Virus record (IMG/VR): IMGVR_UViG_3300044645_001881
Span: 1-24,945 of that record
DNA length: 24,945 nucleotides
DNA from: a virus
Direction: 5' to 3' (one strand)
Shown here: positions 1-7,850 of the stretch, one piece after another
How positions within the stretch are numbered: the first letter of the stretch is position 1
Layout: each line of letters opens with the position of its first letter
The notes under the pieces: generated by a model
What the model saw: the letters and a program-made list of their open reading frames with translations, nothing else
Databases searched by the model: none
Told to the model about the DNA's origin: nothing
Program-made: the position numbers and the translations under genes

Positions 1-339
1 CGTATCGAGGCTATCGAAATGGCCCTCCGCGCCGCCGCCACCGTGCCCTCCGGCATGGTCAGGGTGGGGACGGAGGACATGACGCTGCTGGGGACGTTGC
101 CGGTGACCGAGGACCGATGCGTGATCGGCGAAGGCGCGACCGTCTACGGCGAGTGTTCGTGGAGAAACTACCCGAGCATTGTCACCTTCGACTACATCTT
201 CCTTGACATTTCCGATGGCGACCGCCTGAAGCCAATGTCTCACACAGAGGGATGCACGGCGACAAAGGCGCGCTCCCGCAAGGTGTGGTCAACCCCCGCC
301 GCCGCCCAAGCCGCACGCGTGAGGGGAGGGGAGGGATGA
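1..339 (+). CDS. hypothetical protein, 5' end probably outside the window
   Basis: The frame is open from the first base (Arg-Ile-Glu-Ala-Ile-Glu before the first Met at 19), so the gene may begin upstream. If it starts at 19 it is 106 residues. The middle is mixed and could form a small beta domain (VIGEGATVYGECSW, then SIVTFDYIFLDISDGD). The last 35 residues are basic and low complexity, which is often a sign of a tail with little constraint. The stop TGA (337-339) overlaps the ATG of the next gene (336), suggesting translational coupling. No family is recognised and no function is assigned. Confidence 0.45.
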   Translation, partial: RIEAIEMALRAAATVPSGMVRVGTEDMTLLGTLPVTEDRCVIGEGATVYGECSWRNYPSIVTFDYIFLDISDGDRLKPMSHTEGCTATKARSRKVWSTPAAAQAARVRGGEG

Positions 340-524
340 TGGAGAAGCCCGTAGCAGATGCGAACTCGATGTTCGTCATCGAAGTGGCGATCGTCGTGCT
401 GGTGCTGGTGGGATGCTTCGTGGGCGTCATCATCGGCATGGAGATCCGCGTGTTGCAAAACCGCCTAGACGCACTCGAAGCGTCGAAACAAGCCTCCACG
501 AAAGGATCGCCCGATGGGAAGTGA
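336..524 (+). CDS. small single-pass membrane protein with coiled-coil tail
   Basis: A 62-residue product. A purine-rich Shine-Dalgarno tract (GAGGGGAGGGGAGGG, 321-335) sits directly before tandem ATGs at 336 and 339. The upstream in-frame ATG at 252 is less likely because it would add an Arg-rich stretch and lacks a good ribosome site. Residues about 12-37 form a strongly hydrophobic helix (VAIVVLVLVGCFVGVIIG), followed by a short amphipathic helix (IRVLQNRLDALEASKQ). That shape resembles inner-membrane spanins and small holin-like peptides, but the gene is far from the lysis cassette, so the role is unknown. It overlaps the next gene by 11 bases. Confidence 0.6.
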   Translation: MMEKPVADANSMFVIEVAIVVLVLVGCFVGVIIGMEIRVLQNRLDALEASKQASTKGSPDGK

Positions 525-1242
525 AAAGAACTCCACCCCCGCCATTTCGACCACCTACGGACTCTGCCCGAAGTGCGGATCCGTCGGCGTCAACCGCGAG
601 CGACGACCCAGCGGTAACGACCGCTGCCTGAACGGGCACGAGTACCCGTCCGCCGAAGCCGTCACGCACCCGTTCGGCCCCACCCCCGCCAGCGTCGTCG
701 AGACGCATAGGCCGGAGGTGCCGAGCCATCACGCCCGAATGGAGAAGCTGCGATGGATGGCGTCCGAGTTTGATCGACAGTGCTTCAACCCCAACAAGCA
801 GCAACTTCAAGGCGCGACCGACGCCTTGTTCGGCACGCTCATGGCTATGGAGCAACGTATTCACGCGGTCGAAAGCCGCATCCCCGGAGAACCCCCATGC
901 TCAGACGAATCTGGTTCTGGATCGACAGAGTCCTCGAAACCGTCAACATCATCGGCATCTTCGGAATCACCGTCCTCCTGCTCTACTGGCTCGTCACCCG
1001 TTAAGCCCCCCGCGCAGGCGTGCGATGGGAGCGGTAAGACGCGAACCCATTCGGGCATGTTGGGAATCGACATCGAGGACCCCTGCCCCGGCTGCTCTCG
1101 GTGCAAGCCCGCCAAGCCCGACGACGCCGCGTTCAGGGAGAAGGTGCGCATCATGTGCCGAGTCGCTATCGAGACGACCGACAGCAACAGGTCCGTTCAC
1201 ATCCTGGCCCGCGAAGTCCTGACGATGTTGCAAAGCACCTGA
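514..1242 (+). CDS. zinc-binding protein with two Cys clusters and a Ser-rich middle
   Basis: A 242-residue product. AAAGGA (501-506) lies seven bases before the ATG. Residues 18-42 carry a zinc-finger pattern (Cys18, Cys21, Cys38, His42, with CPKCG and CLNGH). Residues about 75-123 are helical. Residues 130-161 are a nearly pure Ser/Thr/Pro/Glu tract. A second Cys cluster follows (Cys170, Cys191, Cys194, Cys197, with PCPGCSRC), then a C-terminal helix. Small treble-clef or zinc-ribbon proteins with this look are common accessory genes in high-GC phages, and their function is mostly unknown. The odd Ser-rich part coincides exactly with a second reading frame that encodes a transmembrane peptide (897-1004), which could explain its composition. 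Confidence 0.65.
   Translation: MGSEKNSTPAISTTYGLCPKCGSVGVNRERRPSGNDRCLNGHEYPSAEAVTHPFGPTPASVVETHRPEVPSHHARMEKLRWMASEFDRQCFNPNKQQLQGATDALFGTLMAMEQRIHAVESRIPGEPPCSDESGSGSTESSKPSTSSASSESPSSCSTGSSPVKPPAQACDGSGKTRTHSGMLGIDIEDPCPGCSRCKPAKPDDAAFREKVRIMCRVAIETTDSNRSVHILAREVLTMLQST
886..890 (+). promoter_or_regulatory. internal Shine-Dalgarno for the overprinted peptide
   Basis: GGAGA, six bases before the ATG at 897, inside the zinc-protein gene. The spacing is ideal, which is the main reason to take the nested 35-codon frame seriously. Confidence 0.4.
897..1004 (+). CDS. overprinted 35-residue transmembrane peptide
   Basis: A nested frame fully inside the zinc-protein gene but in another reading frame. 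It begins MLRRIWFWIDRV and contains one hydrophobic helix (VNIIGIFGITVLLLYWLV) followed by Thr-Arg and TAA. A charged N-terminus, an aromatic interface belt, a single TM helix, a good ribosome site at 886-890 and a natural stop all fit a real small membrane protein. In the host frame the same bases encode low-complexity Ser-rich sequence, the kind of linker that tolerates overprinting. The function is unknown; holin, antiholin or exclusion peptides are possible. A chance hydrophobic frame cannot be excluded by reading alone. Confidence 0.45.
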   Translation: MLRRIWFWIDRVLETVNIIGIFGITVLLLYWLVTR

Positions 1243-1259
1243 TACGATCGGAGCACTTG

Positions 1260-1922
1260 ATGCCACGGACGGCACCATCGGGTTCGTACCCCGCGATCCG
1301 GCTCGTCGGACTCACGACCAAGCCCCGTCGCAGTGGCCGCGTCGAGAACGCGAGCGTCTACCTGACCGGCGGCGGCATCGGCGATGCGGTCCGCGCGAAG
1401 GCCAAGCCCAACACGCGAAAGCGGATCGTCGATGTCGAAGTCGCCCGTGCGCTGGCACGCGCGAGGGAAGCGTGGGTCGCCACCGAGGACCCCGACGACC
1501 GGGCTCATTCGGTGTTCCAAGGCGACGACCTGGTTCCGGCGCGTGAACTGCCCGAAGGCCAGAAAGCCACGCCCCGGCGATACCCGGCGGCGATCATGGT
1601 CGAAGTGCTCGTCAAGGGCCGCATCCGCCGGTACTCGCCCGACGCCGCCTGCGAACTGCTCGGGGAGCGCGTCGCGGCGCTCGCCCGCGAAGGCGTGAAC
1701 GTCGGGTACATCGGGAGCGTTACCGGCGCGATTTCCAGCCGAAGCCGCCACGGCGCCGAAGGGCCGGCGGATCTTGGCACGGTCCACGCCCAGCTCGGCG
1801 ACGAGGGGTTCCGGAGCCTGACCCGGCAGAAGACCCGCCAAAGCCGCATGACCGAGGACGAGCGGCGGCTCACGCGCGAGGCGTCGGCGATGCTCGAAGC
1901 GGCCAAGGGGAAAGCCCGGTGA
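1260..1922 (+). CDS. hypothetical protein upstream of small terminase
   Basis: A 220-residue product. The ATG at 1260 follows CGGAG (1249-1253) with six bases between. The longer in-frame start at 1101 would run through the zinc-protein gene and is rejected. The sequence is basic and mixed alpha/beta. A central part (YPAAIMVEVLVKGRIRRYS, then DAACELLGERVAALAREGVN) could be a small folded domain, and the C-terminus is helical and charged. Its stop overlaps the GTG start of the small terminase (GTGA, 1919-1922), so it is probably translated together with the packaging genes. No family recognised. Confidence 0.65.
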   Translation: MPRTAPSGSYPAIRLVGLTTKPRRSGRVENASVYLTGGGIGDAVRAKAKPNTRKRIVDVEVARALARAREAWVATEDPDDRAHSVFQGDDLVPARELPEGQKATPRRYPAAIMVEVLVKGRIRRYSPDAACELLGERVAALAREGVNVGYIGSVTGAISSRSRHGAEGPADLGTVHAQLGDEGFRSLTRQKTRQSRMTEDERRLTREASAMLEAAKGKAR

Positions 1923-2461
1923 GCGACGACGGCACTATCTCGCAGGTCGAGCTCGCCAAGGTGCTCGGCGTCACCCGGCAGATGGTCGGGAAGTACGCCC
2001 GGCTCGGGATGCCCACCGCGGGCCGGGGCCGCTTTGACCGTGACGCGGCCGTTGCGTGGGTTCAGGCGGAGATCAGCGACCACGGCCACGGCGGCAAGGG
2101 ACGCGGCGGCGGGCGGCCCGCGGGCAAGCCTGGCCGGACACCCAAGCCAAAGCCGCCGGCCGAAGCCGAGGGGTACCGCAAGGCCAACACCCGGCGGATC
2201 GAAGCCCAGACCCAGCTCGCGGAACTCGAGATTAGCAAGATCGCCGGGAAGCTCTTGGACCGCGAATCGACGCTCACGGCGATCCGGGGCCATCTCGTCG
2301 TGGTCCGCCAGACGATCGAGCGGCAAGGGGCGGCCATCGCCAAAGCCATTGCGGCGGAGTTCGGGCTCGACACGGACAAGGCCGCGCGGGCAAAAGCGAT
2401 CGTCCGCGAGGGGCACGCGAAAGCGTTCAGCCGGATCGCGGCAAACCCGATGGAACTCTGA
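1919..2461 (+). CDS. terminase small subunit, Nu1-like
   Basis: A 180-residue product with a GTG start. Residues about 5-50 form a winged helix-turn-helix (ISQVELAKVLGVTRQMVGKY, then a wing with GRGRFDRDAAVAWVQAE), the arrangement of the lambda gpNu1 DNA-binding domain. A Gly/Lys/Pro-rich linker (about 55-80) leads to a long helical region (RRIEAQTQLAELEISKIAGK onward) expected to mediate oligomerisation and contact with the large subunit. In the family this protein recognises the packaging site on the phage genome and loads the motor. The position two genes before the GpA-type large subunit supports the call, although here another HTH gene lies between them. Confidence 0.8.
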   Translation: MSDDGTISQVELAKVLGVTRQMVGKYARLGMPTAGRGRFDRDAAVAWVQAEISDHGHGGKGRGGGRPAGKPGRTPKPKPPAEAEGYRKANTRRIEAQTQLAELEISKIAGKLLDRESTLTAIRGHLVVVRQTIERQGAAIAKAIAAEFGLDTDKAARAKAIVREGHAKAFSRIAANPMEL

Positions 2462-2480
2462 CCGCTACCGGGGGTGAACC

Positions 2481-2840
2481 GTGGAAAAGTCTGCACGCCG
2501 GACGGAATCCGCGAAGGCCGGGGCGGGGCTTGAAAAACAGGCCCGGCGCGGGCGGTGCGCCGTCGCGGCGGGATGTTCCTACCGGACAGTCCGGGTAGTT
2601 CGTATGGAGGCTCGCCAGATCGTCCGCGACGAGGTCAAGGCTTGCACCCGCGGGCTGGTCGCTCGCAAGGTGCGTGCGGTTGACGCCGCGCTCTTCGACG
2701 ATCGGCAGCCGTCGCTCAGGGAGATCGCCCGGACTCACCGGCTCCCTAGTTCGACCGTCCACGACCTGATCGGCCGCGTCAAGGCCCGACTGCAGACCCG
2801 CCTCACATGCCCGCATTCGCCCCGAAGCAACCCGCGATAG
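2481..2840 (+). CDS. helix-turn-helix protein, sigma region 4-like
   Basis: A 119-residue product. It starts at GTG 2481, a few bases after a GGGGGTG tract. Residues about 76-107 (PSLREIARTHRLPSSTVHDL, then IGRVKARLQ) match the general pattern of a sigma-70 region 4 or related HTH. The N-terminal part is basic with Cys residues and a helix (VRMEARQIVRDEVKACTRG). It overlaps the start of the large terminase by 34 bases. It may be a transcription factor for late genes or an accessory packaging protein; the sequence does not decide between them. No sigma region 2 is present, so it is not a complete sigma factor. Confidence 0.55.
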   Translation: MEKSARRTESAKAGAGLEKQARRGRCAVAAGCSYRTVRVVRMEARQIVRDEVKACTRGLVARKVRAVDAALFDDRQPSLREIARTHRLPSSTVHDLIGRVKARLQTRLTCPHSPRSNPR

Positions 2841-4888
2841 TCGCCTTCACGCTCGCCGCGCTTGGCGCGATGATGACCGAGGTGTGGACCGTTCGCGAGC
2901 CGATTTGGGCGGACCAGTGGGCCCAGCAGCGTCGGCGTATCCCCGCACGCGGCAACGCCGAGCCGGGCCCGTGGGACAACGAGCGGACCCCCTACAACGC
3001 CGAGCCCATGCGGGCGTGCTCAGACCCGAGCCTGACGCAGGTCTCGATGATGAAAGCGTCCCAGCTCGGTGCGACGGACTCCCTGATCTTCAACACGCTC
3101 GGATGGGCGATCGACGAAAGCCCCGGCCCCGAGCTCATCATCATGCCGTCGGACCGGCTCGCAAAGCGGACGGTCAAGATGCGGCTGATCCCGTCGATCA
3201 AGGCTTCGCCGACGCTGAGGGCCAAGTACGCCAGCGGCAAGGCTGAGAGCACGACCGAGGTCCTCGTCTTCTCGACGATGGACGTGGTTCTGGCCGGGTC
3301 GAACAGCGCGACGAACGTCCGATCGACGCCGTTCCGCAGGGTCAAGATCGACGACTTCGACCTGTGCGAGCCGTCAACAAAGGAAGAAGCGACGCAGCGA
3401 ATGGCGTCGTTTGAGAACGATTCGACGATGCTGGTGTGTGTTGGCACGCCGTCTTACGCGGACACCGGCATTCACGCAGAGTATGAGGCGGGCGACCGGC
3501 GGCGGTATCTGTGCCCGTGCCCGCACTGCGGGACGTTCCACGAGTGGATCTTCGACAACCTCGTCTGGTCGGGCGGAATCAACGCCGACCCCGGCAAGGT
3601 GCTGACGGCCGCGTACATGCGGTGCCCATCGTGCCTGTGCCGGATCGAGAACAACGTCAAGCCCTGGTGCCTCCACTGGGGATGCTGGCAGCCTGACGGC
3701 GTGAACGTCGAGCCACCGGCTGGAATCGCAAACGAGCCCGGAGCGTTCCGGGAGTGGACGAAGACGAAGGAAGCCCGCGACTTGCACGAAGTCGGCTTCC
3801 CGCACCCGGCGTACCGGATCACGGGCGAGGCGGACCACCCGGCCGAGCGGCATCGGTCCTACCGGATCAGCTCGCTTTACTCGCCGTTCAAGCCGTTCGG
3901 ATGGGTGGCTGAGGCGTTCATCCGCTCCGGCGGCAGACCGGAACGCGACTGGCGAAACGGCAAGCTCGGACTCCCCGAGCGCGGCCGCGGCGAAGATGTC
4001 TCGCTCGAAGCCGTCCGGGCCCTGTGCATTCCGGAGGATCAGGGCGGGTACAAGAGCGGCACGGTCCCGGCCGACATTGTGGTGCTGGTGACCGCGATCG
4101 ACGTGGGCGCGGATCACTGCCACGTCCTGACCGTCGGCTACACAAACAAGATGCAGGCCGCAGCGTGGATCGACGCCCGACGCATCGAAGCCCCGCGCGG
4201 GATGCTCAAGGCGATTGCCCCCGAGCTCCAGGCCCTGAGCTTCGAGCACGGCGCGGGCGGCAAGATGAGGCCGGTGCTGTTCTTCCCCGACTCGCGCCAC
4301 AGAACCGGCGAGGTCTACGACCTGTGCCTCGCGCTCGGTGCTCACCACGCATACCCGATCCTCGGTGTGGCGACCAAGAGCGGCGATCCCGTGACGGCCC
4401 ACACGTTCAGCAAGGGCCCCGACGGCGAGGCACTGCCCGGAACCCTCCAGCGGTACCGGGTCGATACGAACCACTGGTCCGAAGAAGTCTGGGCCCGGAT
4501 CTACAACGCCGCCGGGCTCGACCGCGACGAGAAGGTTGCGATCGACACGACGGGCGCAAAGACGCTTCGGATGCCCGAGAACGTCGAAGAGGCCCACCTG
4601 CGGATGTTCACCTCCGAGCACTGCGTCAAGGGCGTTTGGGAGAAGAAGCCCGGCCGCGAAGATAACCACCTCGTTGACTGCCTGCGGTACGCGGAGGCGG
4701 GCCTGTTCAAGAGCGGCGGGATGCTCATTACGCCTGAGTACACGAGAGAGATCCACGGGTGGGAGTTCTGGGGATGGACGCCGCCGGAAGGCACGCCGCC
4801 GCCCGCGATCGTCCGAGCACAGCGAGCGTTCAAACAGACCGACGACCCGCTTGTCCGCCGGGTGCAGAACCGCACGCGGCCAAGCTGA
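2807..4888 (+). CDS. terminase large subunit, GpA family
   Basis: A 693-residue motor ATPase/nuclease that pumps DNA into the prohead. The N-terminal signature AEPGPWDNERTPY (51-63) is typical of GpA proteins. The ATP site is a deviant Walker A (Lys83-Ala-Ser-Gln-Leu-Gly-Ala-Thr-Asp91), with the lysine at its front as in lambda gpA. The Walker B-like strand reads VKIDDFD (179-185), so Asp replaces the usual Glu. CVGTP (211-215) fits motif C. A zinc knuckle follows (Cys238, Cys241, Cys273, Cys276). The nuclease half shows Asp432 (AIDVGAD), Asp495 (FPDS) and Asp624 (NHLVDCLRYA) as likely metal ligands. There is no good ribosome site before 2807; ATGs at 2870 and 2873 are alternatives, or translation may be coupled to the overlapping upstream gene. 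Confidence 0.93.
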   Translation: MPAFAPKQPAIVAFTLAALGAMMTEVWTVREPIWADQWAQQRRRIPARGNAEPGPWDNERTPYNAEPMRACSDPSLTQVSMMKASQLGATDSLIFNTLGWAIDESPGPELIIMPSDRLAKRTVKMRLIPSIKASPTLRAKYASGKAESTTEVLVFSTMDVVLAGSNSATNVRSTPFRRVKIDDFDLCEPSTKEEATQRMASFENDSTMLVCVGTPSYADTGIHAEYEAGDRRRYLCPCPHCGTFHEWIFDNLVWSGGINADPGKVLTAAYMRCPSCLCRIENNVKPWCLHWGCWQPDGVNVEPPAGIANEPGAFREWTKTKEARDLHEVGFPHPAYRITGEADHPAERHRSYRISSLYSPFKPFGWVAEAFIRSGGRPERDWRNGKLGLPERGRGEDVSLEAVRALCIPEDQGGYKSGTVPADIVVLVTAIDVGADHCHVLTVGYTNKMQAAAWIDARRIEAPRGMLKAIAPELQALSFEHGAGGKMRPVLFFPDSRHRTGEVYDLCLALGAHHAYPILGVATKSGDPVTAHTFSKGPDGEALPGTLQRYRVDTNHWSEEVWARIYNAAGLDRDEKVAIDTTGAKTLRMPENVEEAHLRMFTSEHCVKGVWEKKPGREDNHLVDCLRYAEAGLFKSGGMLITPEYTREIHGWEFWGWTPPEGTPPPAIVRAQRAFKQTDDPLVRRVQNRTRPS

Positions 4889-4899
4889 AGGAACCACTC

Positions 4900-5142
4900 A
4901 TGCCCAGCGCCCTCGAAACCGCCGCCGCCAAGGCGACGCAGAAGCCGTCCGCCAAGCCCGACGCGGCGAAGAAGCCCGACCTTCAGCAGCTCCACGCCGC
5001 GCTCATGGCCGCGAACCGGCACGTCGCCGAACTGCGGACCAAGCACGCTGAGCAGACCGAGCAGATGGACAAGGAAGCACGCGAAGCCGAACGCGCGGCC
5101 CAGCGTGCGCACGACGCATACCACGCCGCCCGACGCGGCTGA
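4900..5142 (+). CDS. small coiled-coil protein between terminase and portal
   Basis: An 80-residue product. AAGGA (4888-4892) precedes the ATG, which lies 11 bases after the terminase stop. The N-terminus is Ala/Lys/Pro rich, and residues about 28-76 form one continuous, highly charged helix with heptad-like spacing (LQQLHAALMAANRHVAELRT onward). In lambda-type genomes the slot between TerL and portal holds a head-completion protein, but this protein has no gpW fold signature. It may be a packaging or head accessory protein. No family recognised. Confidence 0.6.
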   Translation: MPSALETAAAKATQKPSAKPDAAKKPDLQQLHAALMAANRHVAELRTKHAEQTEQMDKEAREAERAAQRAHDAYHAARRG

Positions 5143-5152
5143 AAGGTGACTG

Positions 5153-5422
5153 ATGGCCGCCCACTCATGGACATACGGCGACTGGCGGTCGCAGACGACG
5201 CAGGCCGCGAAGCGCGACCGGCTGGCGCTGCACCTCCAAGAGATCGAGGAGCGCAAAGACGCGATCAGCGCGTCCGGCGGTCAGATGTCCGCCGCGTACG
5301 AAGGGCTCGAAGCCAAGCTCGCGCGGCTTGAGCCGATGTTCGACGAACTCGACAAGCAGGTCCGCGACTCCCAGTCCGGCGGCCCGATGCTGGTGATCCG
5401 CCCGCGTCGCCGCCCATTCTGA
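5153..5422 (+). CDS. small helical protein in the gpW (head-completion) slot
   Basis: An 89-residue product; AAAGGTGA (5142-5149) gives the ribosome site. Two helices are separated by a short Gly-containing turn (HLQEIEERKDAISASGGQMS, then EGLEAKLARLEPMFDELDKQ), with a basic Arg/Pro end. The length, the position just before the portal and the helix-turn-helix hairpin recall lambda gpW, which seals the portal after packaging, but no diagnostic residue can be named. The assignment rests mainly on gene order. Confidence 0.5.
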   Translation: MAAHSWTYGDWRSQTTQAAKRDRLALHLQEIEERKDAISASGGQMSAAYEGLEAKLARLEPMFDELDKQVRDSQSGGPMLVIRPRRRPF

Positions 5423-5428
5423 GCACCC

Positions 5429-7054
5429 ATGACCAAAGCAGCCCGCAAACCCAAGCCGACGCCGCTCGCGCGTCAGGTCCAGGACGCACAGGACCGGCTC
5501 AAGCTCCACGCGCTGAACGCTCAGCTTGCGCTCGTGGAACGCTCCGGCCCCGGCGATCGGATCCCGCGCCGCAACACGCCGCCTGCGGGCGGTGGCCCGG
5601 CGTACAAGATCGTCAACGCGAAGGGCCTGTCCCAGTCCTACACGGCCACGCGCCGCGACCGGCTCAAGGGCGAGACGGCGGAGATCCTCGCCCCGGCTGA
5701 TTCGCACCTCGATCAGTATTCGCTCGACAAGCTCCGGCGCGACTCGCACCACCTCTACCGGAACAGCCCGCTCGCCCGCGCGGTGATCGGCGCGGTGAGC
5801 AACGCGATCAACGGCCCGCAGGGTCCGAACCTCTCGTTCGGCTCCGAGGACCGGGACTTCGCCCAGCAGGCCGGGGACTGGTTCTGGGCATGGGCGAACA
5901 ACGAAGACGGCCCGCAGGGCAAGTTCGACAGCCTGGGCCGGCAGACGCTCATGCAGGCCGTGCGGTCAGCCCCCGGCTCATGGCTCATTGACGGCGACTT
6001 CGCCGAGGTGCGGCTGACGGACGGATCGGTCCGGCTGTTCGAAGCGTCTGAGATCCGCTCCCCGTCCGGGCTCATGCTGACCGATGGCCGCACCGTCGCC
6101 AACGGGATCGAGTACGACCGCCGCGGCGCCCCGATGGCGATGCACGTCATGCCGTGGAAGCCCGGCCAACGCAACGGCCCGAGCATGCGCATCCCGTGGG
6201 ACGCGGTGACGCTGCTTTCCAACCCCGTCCACCGCCGACTGAACCAGACCCGCGGCGAGCCCGGACTCGCGGCACTCGCCCACTACATCGAGCTCATCGA
6301 CGACTCGATGGATTCGACGGTGCTCGCCCACCGGATGTCCACGTACGCCTCGCTGGTCCTGACGCTCAAGGACCCCGCGGCGACCCGAGCGGCGGCAATC
6401 GCCCAGACGGCCGCGATTGACGGCGGCATGGCGAACCCCTCGCCGACCGGCGCTCCGCAGGAAGTGGAATGGAACCCGGGCTCCCTCCTGACGCTCAAGG
6501 AAGGTGAGAGCGCGATGCAGGTCAAGCCCGAGCACCCGGGCGGGAACATCGAAAGCTTCCTCCGCTTCCTGATCCGGTTCGCCCTGTCGGACGTTGGCTG
6601 CCCGAGCGAGCTTGCGATCCTTGACGCCACCGAGACGAACTACCACGGCTTCAAGTCTGCCGTCGGCAACGCCTACCGCGGGTTCTCTTGGCAGCAGTAC
6701 GTGCTCTCGGAATGGCTGGTCAAGCTCACGACGTGGCGTGTCGGTCTGTGGATCCTCGACGGCTCGCTCAGCGCCCCGGACGACTGGAACAAGATCGAAT
6801 GGCGGTTCGCCGGTCCGCCGGTCATCGACCCCGTGCAAGAGATCATGGCCGCGACCCGCGCGTGGGACGGCAAGGTGAAGACCCGCACGCAGATCCTTGG
6901 CGATCTCGGGTACACCGGCAGTTACCGCGACTTCAACACGCAGCTCGCCGCCGAACAGCAGGACCTCAAAGACAAGCAGATCGACGTGAAGAACGCGGTC
7001 GGCATCAACGACCAGCCCCAGCAGACTTCCAAGCCCGCCGCACAGACGGCGTGA
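5429..7054 (+). CDS. portal protein, lambda family
   Basis: A 541-residue product that in this family forms the dodecameric ring at one capsid vertex through which DNA enters and leaves. The N-terminal region has the family hallmark SLDKLRRDSHHLYRNSPLAR (about 93-112), followed by AVIGAVSNAINGPQGPNL. A central region with GSWLIDGDFAEVRL and the later IESFLRFLIRFALSDVGCPS fits the stem and wing of lambda-type portals. The C-terminus is Gln/Lys rich and probably disordered. There is no strong ribosome site, and the start lies six bases after the preceding stop, so reinitiation is likely. Confidence 0.92.
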   Translation: MTKAARKPKPTPLARQVQDAQDRLKLHALNAQLALVERSGPGDRIPRRNTPPAGGGPAYKIVNAKGLSQSYTATRRDRLKGETAEILAPADSHLDQYSLDKLRRDSHHLYRNSPLARAVIGAVSNAINGPQGPNLSFGSEDRDFAQQAGDWFWAWANNEDGPQGKFDSLGRQTLMQAVRSAPGSWLIDGDFAEVRLTDGSVRLFEASEIRSPSGLMLTDGRTVANGIEYDRRGAPMAMHVMPWKPGQRNGPSMRIPWDAVTLLSNPVHRRLNQTRGEPGLAALAHYIELIDDSMDSTVLAHRMSTYASLVLTLKDPAATRAAAIAQTAAIDGGMANPSPTGAPQEVEWNPGSLLTLKEGESAMQVKPEHPGGNIESFLRFLIRFALSDVGCPSELAILDATETNYHGFKSAVGNAYRGFSWQQYVLSEWLVKLTTWRVGLWILDGSLSAPDDWNKIEWRFAGPPVIDPVQEIMAATRAWDGKVKTRTQILGDLGYTGSYRDFNTQLAAEQQDLKDKQIDVKNAVGINDQPQQTSKPAAQTA

Positions 7055-7079
7055 TCTTCCACACCTTCAGGAGCCTTCC
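7055..7079 (+). promoter_or_regulatory. short G-poor leader with strong Shine-Dalgarno
   Basis: A CTTCC/CACCTTC stretch ending in AGGAG (7069-7073), six bases before the ATG at 7080. It belongs to a set of similar leaders in front of structural genes. Confidence 0.5.
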
Positions 7080-7850
7080 ATGCACTCGACCGAGAATCAG
7101 CTCGACGACCTCAAGCCGCTGCGGCGGACCACGCTGCTCGCCCCGGACATCCGCGACGGGATCACCGGCGGCACGCAGTTTCAGGAGCTTCCCGCTGCGA
7201 CCACCGTCGCCGCCGGTTCGGACAACCTGACCGTCACCACGGGCACGGGTACCGAGGTGACTGGCCGCGACAGCAAAGGCCGCGCGAACTTCAAAAGCCA
7301 GGCCACCACGCCCGCCGACAACGACAACGTTCTGCTCGTCCCGGCGAACACCACGAACATCCTGAACCAAGCCGTGAGCGCCACGGCCGAATGGCGGTTC
7401 AACGCTCAGGTCACGATCAACACGATCACCGCCCTGTTCTTCTCGATCGGCCCCAACGAGAACATCACCGACGCGGACCCGACCGGAACCGCCGGCGACG
7501 GCGCGATGTTCTTCTTCTGCCCGACCGGCGCGGCAAGCGAAATGGCCGTCGATCCGGGTCTGGCAACCGCCGCGTACGCGAACTGGGCCCTCGCTCACAA
7601 GGTCGCCGGCGCGGACACCTTCGCCGCAACGAGCATCCCGGTTGTCGCGGGCCGCGAGTATTTCCTCCAGTGGGTGCTCGGCACCGATCGCAAGGTCCGC
7701 TTCTACATCGACGGCACGCTCGTCGGCATCGGCCCGGCGCTCACTGACGCCGCCGCCCTCCGCTTCATGGCGGGCCTCGAACTCACGGCGACGCCCGGCG
7801 GCCAGAAGGACTTCTCCGTTCGCGGCATCAGCGTCTTCCGTCCCTCCTAA
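7080..7850 (+). CDS. beta-rich ConA/LamG-like structural protein
   Basis: A 256-residue product with a strong AGGAG ribosome site. After a helical N-terminus (about 1-30) the chain is nearly all beta. The last 110 residues resemble a concanavalin-like jelly roll (AGREYFLQWVLGTDRKVRFY, then IDGTLVGIGPALTD and FSVRGISVFRPS), a pattern seen in LamG-type and phage surface domains. It has no signal peptide. It sits between portal and protease, where lambda-like phages normally have nothing, so it may be a head-bound surface protein such as a decoration or carbohydrate-binding protein. The exact role is not established. Confidence 0.6.
   Translation: MHSTENQLDDLKPLRRTTLLAPDIRDGITGGTQFQELPAATTVAAGSDNLTVTTGTGTEVTGRDSKGRANFKSQATTPADNDNVLLVPANTTNILNQAVSATAEWRFNAQVTINTITALFFSIGPNENITDADPTGTAGDGAMFFFCPTGAASEMAVDPGLATAAYANWALAHKVAGADTFAATSIPVVAGREYFLQWVLGTDRKVRFYIDGTLVGIGPALTDAAALRFMAGLELTATPGGQKDFSVRGISVFRPS

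Noticed and set aside
3374-4897. 507-codon minus-strand frame opposite the large terminase
   Set aside because: Arg/Pro/Val-rich composition without any domain pattern; the forward strand carries conserved terminase motifs throughout.
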